This document shows, piece by piece, positions 1 to 11,322 of a stretch of 64,000 nt of DNA; position 1 is the first letter of the stretch; each line of letters starts with the position of its first letter. This stretch comes from Phoenix dactylifera (taxonomy: Eukaryota > Streptophyta > Magnoliopsida > Arecales > Arecaceae): positions 124,001 to 188,000 of the forward strand of contig NW_024068217.1 in the NCBI RefSeq assembly GCF_009389715.1, in the 5' to 3' direction. The position numbers and the translations under genes were made by a program. The notes under the pieces were generated by a model that was not told the DNA's origin, ran no database searches, and saw nothing but the letters and a program-made list of their open reading frames with translations.

Positions 1-1030
1 TTGTCAAGATACACGTTGATCCCTTATATGCTCTATTTTGAATCTAGTGGCTCGTTTCCATGCATTCAATGTGATTGTCATGTATGCATGTTTATAGACA
101 CCCCCACCTATGGTAGGGTGAATAACTCCATGTTTGGTTACACCTAACACTTGGTTAACCAATCCTAGCCCTAAGACACCTAATCACCTGAACCCAACCC
201 TAAACTACCTTGAGTCATCCGGTTCTAACCCTACACTAGCCAAACCTAAGTCACTTAGTACTAGCCTTAAGCGATTCGATCCTAGTATTAAGCCACCCAA
301 TCTAATCCTCACATGCCCAATTTTAATTCTAAACCTTCCAATCAACCCAATTCTGACCCCATGTCTCTTTCTAACCATGATCAAACCAATTAGTTTAACT
401 CTGAGGGCAATGCAGATTTTGGATAAAACTAGATGTCATGAACCAACTCATGGACCCCTCGATATCCTTACCCCAAAATTTTCCCTCCTACTCTGGGTGC
501 ACCAACAAATGAAAAATTCTTGCATCCATAGGGATGCACCATGATAAAATCGCTCCCTATTTATCTACCATCTCTCTTTTCCTTCAGGGGATTACTTTCT
601 GAGTACTATCCCTCTAGTTTGCTACCTAATCATTCTCATAACCAGCTTAATATACCCTTATTCCTTCTTTTACTATATGCTTCCTATATTTTTTACATTC
701 TCTCCTCGTCACACCAAATCCCACTTCCACCACAAGATAGACCCAAGATTGCCTCAATAACAAATTTTATTCACCTTTGATGCTATCTTTATGACATGCA
801 TTAGGCAACCAAAGATGTTTGGTGTTTGGCCCCCATACCCCCTTCACATGACCCAATTAACCTTTAAGTTTCCACTTAACTTTAGCTAACTTGATGCCCT
901 TGCCATCCTAATAATCCACCCTTAAATCTTCACCCCCTTTCTACAAGATCTTCTCTAACAATTACCTGAACTAGTTGAGCCCCTAGCAAACAATATCAAC
1001 CACCTAAACAGCTTAAGCCATCCAACCCTC
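1..1030. other. G-poor intergenic block, left part
   Basis: No gene is supported here. From about 120 the + strand is strikingly poor in G and rich in CCTAA/CCCAA-like words, which gives two open frames (134-544, 541-780) whose translations are low-complexity Asn/Pro/Thr/Leu-rich and match no family I recognise. The same composition resumes after the Ty3 element (11009-11317) and after the solo LTR (13954 onwards), so these pieces were probably contiguous before the insertions. It is not a telomere array: the CCTAA words are irregular. Confidence 0.6.
1026..1030. repeat. Target-site duplication CCCTC, left copy
   Basis: CCCTC immediately precedes the 5' LTR and is repeated exactly at 11004-11008 after the 3' LTR. 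A 5-bp duplication is the normal product of Ty3 integrase and fixes both ends of the element. Confidence 0.92.
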
Positions 1031-3849
1031 TATAATAACCCCAATTTTTTTTTTTATATAAAGAAGGATAGAATAGTCCTTAAAATTGATATAAGGGATA
1101 AAATTGGAAGGAATCAAAAGTTAATGGCATAATTGTAGATGCATTGAAGTGGCAAGGGCAAAATGGAAATTTAGCATTGTGATGTGACTTAAAAGAGGGT
1201 TTGAGTTGTGCTGGCGGTGGATTTGAGCTGAGGTGGTAGATTTTGAACAGAGAGAAGGAAAAATAGCTAGTCTCAGGTGGAAAGAAGAAGAAGAAGAAGA
1301 AGAAGAAGAAGAAGAAAGAAAGAAAGAGGAAGGGAGCCCCGATTGTGCTGCCAGCTGAAAGGAGAAGTGCTAGTCTCCTTCCCCTCTATGCAAAGACCTC
1401 AATTTTCCGAAGAGAAAAAGGTAAATACCCATCCCTACCTAGTCTTCTAATGAAATTAGGCTATACAAAGGGTGGATGTGGTCTAGAGAGGTTAGATAGT
1501 AGTGTTAGAGGACGTTAAAAGAGAGGAAATTGGATTTCAACAAGGTTTTCCGAGGCTGCGGAAAACATGAGTCGAAGTCCTGAATTCAGTAAATTGTTTT
1601 AGGGTCAATCAGCCTATGTTGCCAATATATGTTACCATTCTGAAAATCCCTATGAGTGTAAAATGTTAGATAAAAATTTCATAAAATTTAGAGTTTGAAA
1701 AGTGAATCAAAATCGGGATGAAGTAAACCCGCTGTCAGTCTGGGTTACTGTTTATCCGAGATGAAGAAGGTGAGAAAAATGAAGGAAGTCACCTCAAAAC
1801 ATGCTGGAGTCGACTCGAGGGCAGATTGGGATCGACTCAACCTCAGCGGAGTCGACTCGGAAAGTCGAAGACGGCTCGAGAGTCAGAAAAATTTTAGAAG
1901 GAGAAAGGATTCAATTTTTTCTCGCACCTTGCCCCAACAGTAATGGCCCAAGGTGTGAGTGAGATGCTCCTGCATCAAAATACACATAAATAGCAAGTTG
2001 ATTAATAGAAAAAGAAAGATTTAGTAAGGGAGGAGTTGAGTCAATTAAAGTTTTCTATGTTTATGATTGATACATAGATTATGAGTCCTTGATACAAGAC
2101 TGAATGTATAATTAATGCATGTCAAAGTTGGGCAAAAAGCTAGAGAACAAGAGGAAGAAGTCCCCTACCGCCTACTGTAGATTTTGGAGGTGTATCAGGA
2201 CCATGCCGGATTGGCAGGTGAGTGGAAGTCATGTACTTTGCACCATGACCATTCTTAATTTATTTTCATGAATGTCGCCAAGTGTGAATTGATTCTACTT
2301 ATGTATATTGATTGATATTGTAGTAGATTCTTCTATAAACTTGTTTCTCCATGCTTGATTATTTTGTACATGCATTTGAGGGAATATTGAGAGAAATTAC
2401 AAGGGGTAGAAGAGTAGTCAAATAGGTTCCGAATTATGAAATGACTTCTTTTGTAAATTGATTTCATTTCCTCTATTTTAAAGACTTGTAGAGCCTTTTC
2501 AGTGGTATATTGAGTTGCATTGCACTCCCTTGACTCCTCACTCCCAACCCTGATGTTAGTTTATGATTGAATCATGGTCGAGTGGGTGGTAGTCTTGATT
2601 ATACTCCTTTCTACTAAAGTATTGTGAGGGTGCATTATGGCATTTATGCATTGTTTGGCAATATCTACAGGACACCTATAGTCGATGGGGTTAGACATCG
2701 GTCTATGTGTAAATAGTAGCCTTCTGGGTGGACGGAGCCTAGTCCCTTCCTAGGGTGGACACGGCCCTAGGCGTAGGATCGGCCGGTCCTGCGACTTATA
2801 TATCTGCTTGCTGCCGGGCATAGTAAGATCCCGAGAGGTGCAGTATGGCTTTCCGCGGATGTAGCATTCCCACGAGGTGCCAATAGTATTCAGATGTGAG
2901 GTGATTCTCATGGATTTCTGTTCTGCATACTGGCCAGCATTTACATTATTGGTGTGGTGTCATATTCTATGCATGCATATGACAGTAGAAAGTTGTTGTG
3001 GTTCGCCTGGGGTGTAAGACCCACCTTCCGATAGCTGTTTATCGATGTCTCAGCATATTGACACCCGATTTGTATGTTCCAGCATTATGATCTGTTGAAC
3101 ATTTTCATGAGTAGCATATATGTTTACTTGATTATTCCATATGTGCTTCAGATGAGTTGATATTGATTATGGTGATATTGATTATTTACTCCATATTCTT
3201 TACGTTGAGTTCATGTTCATCTTGTTATTGATCACCATTCATATGCTCTTGAGATTTCATCTCGAAACATGATTATATTCTGTCTCATATACATAGTACT
3301 CTCAACTCCACTCACTCAGTCTTTATATACTCACTCCTCAGTTGATATTTTTGTTGCAGGCCAGCTGATATATAGAGAGGAGCAGGATTAGTGGTTGCCT
3401 GCTAGCTGTGACGCTCCATAGTATAGTATAGTGTAGAGTAGAGGTTTATATATTTTGATGTATTATAGACCTTCAGTGTGTATGGTGTACAGTTATAGGC
3501 ATGGATCCTGTTGTGGATATGGGTATGACCATGAATAAAATGGAAACCGAATTTTTTATACAGATGGGGTGTGCCTGTGATAATGTATTGATTTATATTG
3601 TCCAGGTTTATTTGTGACAGGATTATGTGATTGCAGCTCTGACAGGTAGATTGTGGTATGTGTGGATATTTCCTGACAGGTTAAAAATAGAACAAAGTGA
3701 TCATTTTGTGCATATATCATGCCAAAATTTTCAAAAATTTATGATGATTGATAGGTAATAGGGTTCTACGCGGTGGCTGGTGGCCTTATGCCTACCCGCA
3801 CCCTAGGACCGTCGCGGCGGCCCGCCGGATTAGGACGGAGGTCGTGACA
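1031..3849 (+). repeat. 5' LTR of the Ty3 chromovirus
   Basis: About 2.82 kb, aligned base by base at both ends with 8155-11003. It begins TATAATAACC where the 3' copy begins TGTAATAACC, so its terminal TG has mutated to TA. It ends GTCGTGACA. It contains a GAA microsatellite (about 1286-1322) and a short GAGTCGACTC palindrome cluster (1807, 1829 degenerate, 1849) that has one 21-bp unit fewer than the 3' copy. The 60-codon frame at 1761-1943 lies within this LTR and is not a gene. Confidence 0.95.
1286..1322. repeat. (GAA)n microsatellite in the 5' LTR
   Basis: Uninterrupted GAA/AAG trinucleotides followed by GAAA units. The matching site in the 3' LTR is 8407-8456 and is longer, so the tract changed length after insertion. 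Confidence 0.9.
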
Positions 3850-3853
3850 AGCT

Positions 3854-3865
3854 TGGTATTAGAGC
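3854..3865 (+). promoter_or_regulatory. Primer-binding site, initiator-Met tRNA type
   Basis: TGGTATTAGAGC lies four bases after the end of the 5' LTR. Plant LTR elements primed by tRNA-iMet carry TGGTATCAGAGC here; the single C-to-T difference fits the decay seen in the rest of the element. Confidence 0.85.
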
Positions 3866-4059
3866 AAAGGTTAAGAAGAGTCCTGTTAGAGCAATAGGGT
3901 GAGTCTGGATTAAGTATAGGATTATACTAAGGAGCATAAGGTTTTTCCGTATGTTATTTTAGAGTCGTTTACAATTCAGTAAAATATATTATGGCTCAGT
4001 ATGTAACGAATTCCCTCTCTCTTTGACTTTTTAAGAGATATATAAAAAATACCTCCAAG

Positions 4060-4733
4060 GAGAGGACCTGCTCGTCCTAGAAGGAGGATGGAGCCAAATA
4101 TAGCATTGGATGCGGGTTCCGCACATGTCGAACCTTAAAAAGAAAAATCTCCTCCTGCAGACAGGCGGAGAGTTGATGATCAAGGGGAGGTAGGAAGTAG
4201 AGATCCACTGGTAGAACAACTTTTGGCGGAGAATCAGGCTTTAAGAGAGCAGATTGCTTGAGGAAAGCCTCCTGCCCCGTCAACGGCATCCATCCCACCT
4301 CTTGTACCTGTGCCGAGGAGTTTGGTCAAGCGGGCTCTAGATGATGAGGGGATTACTGTACAGGACTTTCTGAGGCTCAGAACCCCAAAATTTAAGGGGG
4401 GAAGAAGGTGAAGATCCTTAGAGATTCCTGGAGGAAACGGAGAAGATGATTCGGAGATTGCCTTGTTCTGATGCAAGGGCAATAAAACTTGTAGGGCTCA
4501 CAATGAAAGAAGATGCCTGGGACTGGTACCAGAGGCAAGTGGAGGACAGATTGTACAGTAGGAATCCTCCAACCTGGAAAAAGTTCAGGCAAGCAGTGAT
4601 GGATGAATTCTTATCTTCGGCTGAGAGGCAAAATCGGGATCTTCAGTTTGAGAGGTTGAAGCAGATGCTCGGAATGAGCGTAACTGAGTACGCTCGTGAG
4701 TTTACCAGATTGGGGAGGTATGCTCCTCATTGA
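4060..4733 (+). pseudogene. Ty3 gag remnant, C-terminal part deleted
   Basis: The recognisable piece is 4446-4733: a retrotransposon gag core with DAWDWYQRQV, then PTWKKFRQAVMDEF and [20 protein letters not shown]. The upstream half (about 4060-4445) is in shifted frames with stops, including a slip in the G-run near 4395. After YAP the sequence passes directly into protease coding sequence; the rest of gag, including the CCHC zinc knuckle expected in this family, is absent. This is an internal deletion joining gag to pol (inference from family architecture). Confidence 0.85.
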
Positions 4734-4734
4734 T

Positions 4735-7700
4735 AAGATTAAAGCTAGAGTGTTGTTTGATTCTGGAGCTACCCATTCATCTATGTCCCCTTATTTTGCT
4801 AAAAAGTTAGCTAAGGATAAGATATTGATGCATCCCTTAGCTATTAGCACACCTGTAGGGGATAGTATAGAAGTGAGATATGTGTATCCTACCTGTGTGG
4901 TAGAGGTAGAAGGTAAGACATTCCCAGTCGATTTGATTGAGTTGGCAGTGTTAGACTTTGATGTCATATTAAGCATGGATTGGTTATCAGACAATCGTGC
5001 CACCATTAACTGCCAAGAAAAGAATGTTATCTTCAGACCTTTAGATGGGGGTGAATTTGTATATCAGGGGGATCGGAGTGAGGTCCCAGTGAATTTGGTG
5101 TCTGCAATGAAAGTAAAGAGGCTGCTGGAAAAAGGGTGTCGAGGCTATCTAGCTTATGTGATGGACACCCAGGTGGAATATGTTGATCTGCAACAGATTC
5201 CAGTTGCTAGGGAATATCCAGATGTATTTCCACGGGAATTACCAAGATTGCCACCCGACGGAAAAATTGAGTTCAGTATTGAACTTCTTCCTGGTACAAA
5301 CCCTATATCGATTGCTCCCTATCGTATGGCACCTACAGAGCTGAGGGAGTTGAAGGTGCAGTTGCAGGATCTGCTAGACAAGGAGTTTGTTAGGCCTAGT
5401 ACATCACCATGGGGTGCCCCAGTTCTGTTTGTGAAGAAGAAGGATGGGTCACTGAGATTGTGTATAGATTATAGACAGCTGAATAAAGTGACCATCAAAA
5501 ACAGATACCCACTCCCCAGAATAGATGACTTGTTTGATCAATTACAGGGGACTGAGTACTTCTCGAAGATTGATCTGCAGTCTGGGTATCATCAGCTAAA
5601 AATCAGAAAGAAAGATATATTGAAGACTGCATTCAGAACAAGATATGGGCACTATGAGTTTCTAGTGCTTCCATTTGGGCTGACAAATGCCCCAACAGCA
5701 TTCATGGATTTGATGAATAGGGTCTTTAAACCCTATCTTGACAGGTTTGTGATAGTATTTATAGATGACATCCTCATATATTCTAAGAGTCAGGCTGATC
5801 ATGAAGAGCATTTGAGGATAGCACTACAAACCTTGAGAGAACATGAACTGTATGCCAAACTTACCAAATGTGAGTTTTGGCAATAAGAAGTTGGATTTTT
5901 GGGACACATAATATGTAAGGAAGGTATCAGGGTGGATCCCAAGAAGAATGAGGCAGTTATGAATTGGCTGAGACCAACAAATGTAACAGAAATCAGGAGT
6001 TTTCTGGGTCTGGCTGGGTACTATAGGAAGTTTGTAAAGACCTTCTCAAAAATAGCTGCCCCATTGACAAAGCTGACTTGGAAGCAGGTTAAGTTCACTT
6101 GGACAGATTCTTGTGAATAGAGCTTCCAGAAGCTGAAAGATTGCCTCACATCAGCTCCAGTTTTGACTCTACCCACAGATACAGGCGGGTTTGTAGTTTA
6201 CTGTGATGCTTCCAGAGTGGGATTGGGATGTGTGTTAATGCAGAATGGCAAGATGATTGCATATGCATCCAGACAGCTGAGAAAGTATGAGATAAACTAT
6301 CTCACTCATGACTTGGAAATGGCTACTGTCATATTCGCATTAAAGATATGGAGGCATTATTTATATGGTGAGAAATGTGAAATATATACTGATCACAAAA
6401 GCCTCCAGTACATTCAGCAGCAAAGAGATTTGAATCTCAGACAGAGGAGATGGATAGAGCTGTTGAAGGATTATGACTGCCAAATCCTGTATCATCCGGA
6501 CAAGGCTAATGTAGTAGCAGATGCATTAAGCTGGAAGTCAATGGGCAGTTTATCTCACATTTTCGTCTAGAGGAGAGAGATAGTCAGAGATCTGGCAGAT
6601 TTATTTGGTCAGGGACTATCTTTTAAGGTATCAGAGGTTCGTCCTTTGATTGCATAGTTTCAGGTGAAACCGAGGTTGATAGATGAAATCAAAGTTTCAC
6701 AGGATTTAGTTCCAATCCTTATGAAACTGAAAGGAGAAGTGCAATTAGGACAGACAGAAAGATTTCAGATTGTGGATGAGATGTTGATGTATGGCAGTAG
6801 GCTATGTGTGCCAAATGTGGGAGATCTAAGATAGAGGATTATGCATGAAGCACACAACACTCCCTATAGCATTCATCCTGGTTCCGCCAAGATGTATCGT
6901 GATATCAAAAGCATGTATTGGTGGAACGGATTGAAAAGGGATGCGGCCAAGTATGTGGCTTCTTGTTTGACTTGTCAGCAAGTGAAATTTGAACGTTAGA
7001 AGCCAACAGGACTGTTGCAAGAGTTACCTTTGCCCGAGTGGAAATGAGAAGGGGTAACTATGGACTTTATGGTCGGGCTGCCCAGAACACAAAAAGGATA
7101 TGATTCCATCTGGGTGATTGTGGATAGATTGACAAAATCAGCCCATTTTCTACCGGTGAAGACCACATATTCAGTAGCTCAATATGCCGAGATGTATGTG
7201 GATAGGATAGTGTCCTTGCATTGAGTGCCAGTTTCTATTATATCGGATAGAGGTTCACAGTTTACCTCTAGATTTTGGCAGAATCTCCGAGAGGCATTGG
7301 GGACTCAACTTGATTTCAGTACAACATTTCATCCTCGGACAGATGGGCAATCAGAGAGGATTATTCAAACCCTCGAGGATATGCTCAGAATGTGTGTACT
7401 GGATTTCAGAGGTAGCTGGGATAGATACTTATCTTTAGTGGAGTTTGCATATAATAATAGCTATCACTCCACTATTGGTATGGCACCTTATGAGGTGCTT
7501 TATGGGAGAAAATGTAGATCTCTCTTGTGCTGGTCTGAGATTGGAGAGAAGCACCTAGAAGGGACAGATTTGATTAGAGAGATATCAGAAAAGGTGTCAG
7601 TGATACAGAAAAGGTTGAGGACAGTGTTTAGTAGGCAGAAGAGCTACACAGATTTCAGAAGAAGAGATGTGCAGTTTGGCACGGGGGATCATGTTTTCTT

Positions 7701-8100
7701 AAAGATCTCTCCTATGAAAGGAGTAATGAGGTTTGGAAAGAGGGGCAAGCTTAGTCCCCAATACATTGGCCCATTTGAGATATTAGACAAGGTTGGCAAT
7801 GTATCTTACAGATTAGCACTGCCTCCAAACCTCAGCCATGTGCATCCAGTATTCCATATATCTATGCTTCGGAAATATGTGCCGGATCCATCCCATGTGC
7901 TACTAGTGCAGAAAGTTACTGTAGAGGGAGATTTTTCTTATGAAGAACTTCCTGTAGCTATTCTTGATACTCATATTAGGAAGCTGAGAAATAAAAAAAT
8001 ATGTATGGTGAAGGTTCAATGGCACCGGCACAATGTTGATGAGTGCACTTGGGATTCGGAGCAGAATATGAAGAGCAGGTACCCTCACCTCTTTGAGTAA
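4735..8100 (+). pseudogene. Ty3 pol remnant: protease, RT, RNase H, integrase, chromodomain
   Basis: One + frame carries all domains. Protease: [12 protein letters not shown] from about 5380: PFGLTNAP and the catalytic FIDDILIYS near 5758. RNase [24 protein letters not shown]. Integrase: zinc-binding H...CLTCQ, then DFM...IISDRGSQFTS and a glutamate in TDGQSER. The C-terminus (7840-8097) has HPVFHISMLRKY and a chromodomain-like VKVQWHRHN...TWDSE. In-frame stops: TAA 5884; TAG 6118, 6568, 6655, 6832, 6997; TGA 7045, 7222. I see no frameshift, only substitutions, so the frame decayed mainly by base changes. Confidence 0.93.
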
Positions 8101-8142
8101 TCAGGTAATTTACTCTTTTAAATTCAAGGACGAATTTTATAT

Positions 8143-8154
8143 AAAGGGGGAGGA
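8143..8154 (+). promoter_or_regulatory. Polypurine tract of the Ty3 element
   Basis: AAAGGGGGAGGA directly abuts the TG start of the 3' LTR at 8155. In LTR elements this purine run primes plus-strand DNA synthesis. Confidence 0.88.
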
Positions 8155-8406
8155 TGTAATAACCCCTTTTTTTTAAATATAAAGAAGGATAGAATAGTCC
8201 TTAAAATTGATATAAGGGGTAAAATAGAAACAAATTAAAAGTTAATGGCATAATTGTAGATGCATTGAAGTGGCAAAGGCAAAATGGGGATTTAGCATTG
8301 TGATGTGACTTAAAAGGGGGTTTGAGTTGTGCTGGCGGTGGATTTGAGCTGAGGCGGTAGATTTTGAATAGAGAGAAGGAAAGAGAGCTAGTCTTAGGCA
8401 GAAAGA

Positions 8407-8456
8407 AAAGAAGAAGAAGAAGAAGAAGAAGAAGAAGAAGAAGAAGAAAGAAGAAA
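8407..8456. repeat. (GAA)n microsatellite in the 3' LTR
   Basis: About 15 AAG/GAA units; a longer allele of the tract at 1286-1322. Confidence 0.9.
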
Positions 8457-8932
8457 GAGGAAGGGAGCCCCGATTGCGCTGCCAGCTGAAAGGAGAAGTG
8501 CTAGTCTCCTTCCCCTCTACGCAAAGACCTCGATTTTCCGAAGAGAAAAAGGTAAATACCCATTCCTACCTAGTCTTCTAATGAAATTAGGCTATACAAA
8601 GGGTGGATGTGGTCTAGAGAGGTTAGATAGAAGTGTTAGAGGGCGTTAAAAGAGAGGAAATTGGATTTCGACAACTCGAGGCCGCGGAAAACCTGTGTCG
8701 AAGTTCTGATTTCAGTGAATTATTTCGGGAGCCAATCGGCCTCCATTGCTGATATATGTTACCATTCTGGAAATTCCTATGAGTGTAAAATATTAGGTAA
8801 AAATTTCATAAAATTTAGAGTTTGGAAAGTGAATCAAAACCGGGATGAAGTAACCCGTTGTCAGTCCGGGTTACTGTTCATCCGAGATGAAGAAGGTGAG
8901 AAAAATGATGGAAGTCGCCTCAAAATGCGCCG

Positions 8933-9009
8933 GAGTCGACTCGAGGTTAACTGGAGTCGACTCGGGATAGATTGGGGTCGACTCGAGCCTCAGCGAAGTC
9001 GACTCGAGA
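8933..9009. repeat. 21-bp-period GAGTCGACTC palindrome array (Ty3 LTR)
   Basis: Palindromes or near-palindromes start at 8933, 8954, 8975 (GGGTCGACTC) and 8996 (AAGTCGACTC), each step exactly 21 bp. The 5' LTR has the same array with one unit missing (1807-1858). The same core and period occur in the copia element at 57152-57422 and 59062-59343. Confidence 0.9.
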
Positions 9010-11008
9010 AGTCGGAGACGGCTCGAGAGTCAGGAAAATTTTAGAAGGAGAAAGGATTTAATTTTTTATCGCACCTTGCCCCAATAGTAATGGCCCAAGG
9101 TGTGAGTGAGATGCTCCTGCATCAAAATACACATAAATAGCAAGTTAATTAATAAAAAAAGAAAGATTTAGTGAGGAGGGAGTTGAGTCAATTAAAGTTT
9201 TATATGTTTATGATTGATACATAGATTATGAGTCCTTGATACAAGACTGAATGTATAATTAATGCATGTCATAGTTGGGCAAGAAACTAGGGAACAAGAG
9301 GAAGAAGTCCCCTACCGTCTACTGTAGATTTTAGAGGTATATCAGGACCGTGCCGGATTGGCAGGTAAGTGGGAGTTATGTACTTTGCACCATGAACATT
9401 CTTAATTCATTTTCATGAATGTCGCCAAGTGTGAATTGATTCCACTTGTGCATATTGATTGATATTGTAGTAGATTCCTCTATAATCTTGTTTCTCCATG
9501 CTTGATTATTTTGTACATGCATTTGAGGAAACATTGAGAGGAATTACAAGAGGTAGAAGAGTAGTCAAATTGGTTCCGAATTGTGAAATGACTTCTTTTG
9601 TAAAATAATTTTATTTCCTCTATTTCAAAGACTTGTAGAGCCTTTTCAGTGGTATATTGAGTTGTATTGCACTCCCTTGACTCCTCACTCCCAACCCTGA
9701 TGTTAGTTTATGATTGGATCGTGGTCGAGTGAGTGGTAGTCTTGATTATACTCCTTTTTAGTAGAGTATTGGGAGGGTGCATTATGGCATTTATGCATGG
9801 CTTGGCAATATCTACAGGACACCTATAGTCGATGGGGTTAGACATCGGCCTGTGTGTAAATAGTAGCCTTCTGGTGGGCTGAGCCCAGTCCCTTCCTAGG
9901 GGGGACACGACTCTAGGCGTAGGATTGGCCGGTCCTGCGACTTATATATCTGCTTGTCGCCAGGCATAGTAAGACCCCGCGAGGTGCAGTATGGCTTTCC
10001 GCGGATATAGCATTTCTGTGAGGTGCCAATAGTATTCAGATGTGGGTGATTCTCATGGATTTCTATGGATTTCTATCCTGCATACTGGCCAGCATTTACA
10101 TTATTGGTATGGTGTCATATTCTATGCATGAATATGACAGTAGGGTGTTGTTGTGGTTCGCTTGGGGTGTAAGACCCACCTCTCAATAGCTGTTTATCGA
10201 TGTCTCAGCATATTGACACCCGATTTGTATGTTCCAGCATTATGATCTGTTGAGCATATTCATGAGTAGCAATATGTTTACTTGATTATTCCATGTGTGC
10301 TTCAGATGAGTTGATATTGATTATGGTGATATTGATGATTTACTCCATATTCTTTACGTTGAGTTCATGTTCATCTTGTTATTGATCACCATTCATATGC
10401 TCTTGAGATTTCATCTCGAGCCATGATTATATTCTGTCTCATATGTATAGTACTCTCAACTCTACTCACTGAGTATTTATATACTCACTCCCTAATTGAT
10501 ATTTTTATTGCAGGCCAGCTAATATATAGAGAGGAGCAGGATTAGTGGTTGCCTGCTAGCTGTGACGCTCCATAGTATAGTATAGTGTAGAGTAGAGGTT
10601 TATATATTTTGATGTATTATAGACCTTCAGTGTGTATGGTGTACAGTTATAGGCATAGATCCTGTTGTGGATATGGGTATGACCATGAATGAAATGGAAA
10701 CCGGATTTTTTATGCAGATGGGGTGTGCCTGTGATAATGTATTGATTTATATTGTCCAGGTTTATTTTGTGACAGGATTATGTGATTGCAGCTCTGACAG
10801 GTAGATTATGGTATGTGTGGATATTTTCTGACAGGTTAAAAATAGAACAAAGTGATCATTTTGTGCATATATCATGCCAAAATTTTTAGAAATTTATGAT
10901 GATTGATAGGTAGTAGGGTTCTACACGGTGGCTGGTGGCCTTATGCCTACCCGTACCCTAGGATCGTTGCGGCGGCCCGCCGGATCAGGACGGGGTCGTG
11001 ACACCCTC

Positions 11009-11317
11009 AATCAAATTCTTTTATGTTACAAGCAATTGCACAATAACTACAATAATCCTAACAAATCACTATGCAAAACAATGGCAAGTCGCACTGTAAT
11101 TTTATCCAACTAGAGGATCCATTGAATATCAACAACTACTAGAGCCATGGTCATTGCAGGAGCTCTTTCTGTAAGGATATGATTTGAATTAGCACTATGA
11201 TTACCACTAGATCCTAAGACATCAGTGTCAAGATCCCCAGACATCCTCTCTTTGCTCTTTTCACTTTAAAATGCTCAATACAACATCAAAATAATTATTG
11301 GATAAAACAACCTAAAA
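11009..11317. other. G-poor intergenic block, middle part
   Basis: Short host stretch between the Ty3 element and the solo LTR. It continues the low-G composition of 1-1030. No gene seen. Confidence 0.6.
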
Positions 11318-11322
11318 ATAAC

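Larger units (their letters stand above)
1031..11003 (+). mobile_element. Complete but inactive Ty3 chromovirus (Tekay/Del-like)
   Basis: A full LTR-internal-LTR structure: two LTRs of about 2.8 kb, an initiator-Met-type primer site just inside the 5' LTR, gag and pol remnants in the + direction, a purine tract before the 3' LTR, and a perfect 5-bp target duplication CCCTC (1026-1030 and 11004-11008). Pol order is protease, reverse transcriptase, RNase H, integrase and a C-terminal chromodomain-like segment, which defines plant chromoviruses; the long LTRs favour the Tekay/Del lineage (inference). The internal part has at least eight in-frame stops and a gag-protease deletion, so it cannot move by itself. 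The LTRs differ by many substitutions and small indels (about 6% in the first 240 bp by eye), so the insertion is not recent. Confidence 0.95.
8155..11003 (+). repeat. 3' LTR of the Ty3 chromovirus
   Basis: About 2.85 kb, begins TGTAATAACC and ends GTCGTGACA, followed by the duplication CCCTC. It carries the longer GAA tract (8407-8456) and four GAGTCGACTC-type palindromes starting at 8933, 8954, 8975 and 8996, exactly 21 bp apart. The 127-codon frame at 8661-9044 is within the LTR; its Arg-Ser-Arg-Leu repeats are only the translation of that palindrome array. Confidence 0.95.

Noticed and set aside
150-360. Interstitial telomere repeats (CCTAA words)
   Set aside because: Words are irregular and not in tandem CCCTAAA order.
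134-780. Two open frames as host genes
   Set aside because: Low-complexity translations from a G-poor strand, no family motif, no splice or start context.
8661-9044. 127-codon open frame as a gene
   Set aside because: Wholly inside the 3' LTR; the Arg/Ser/Leu repeats come from the palindrome array.
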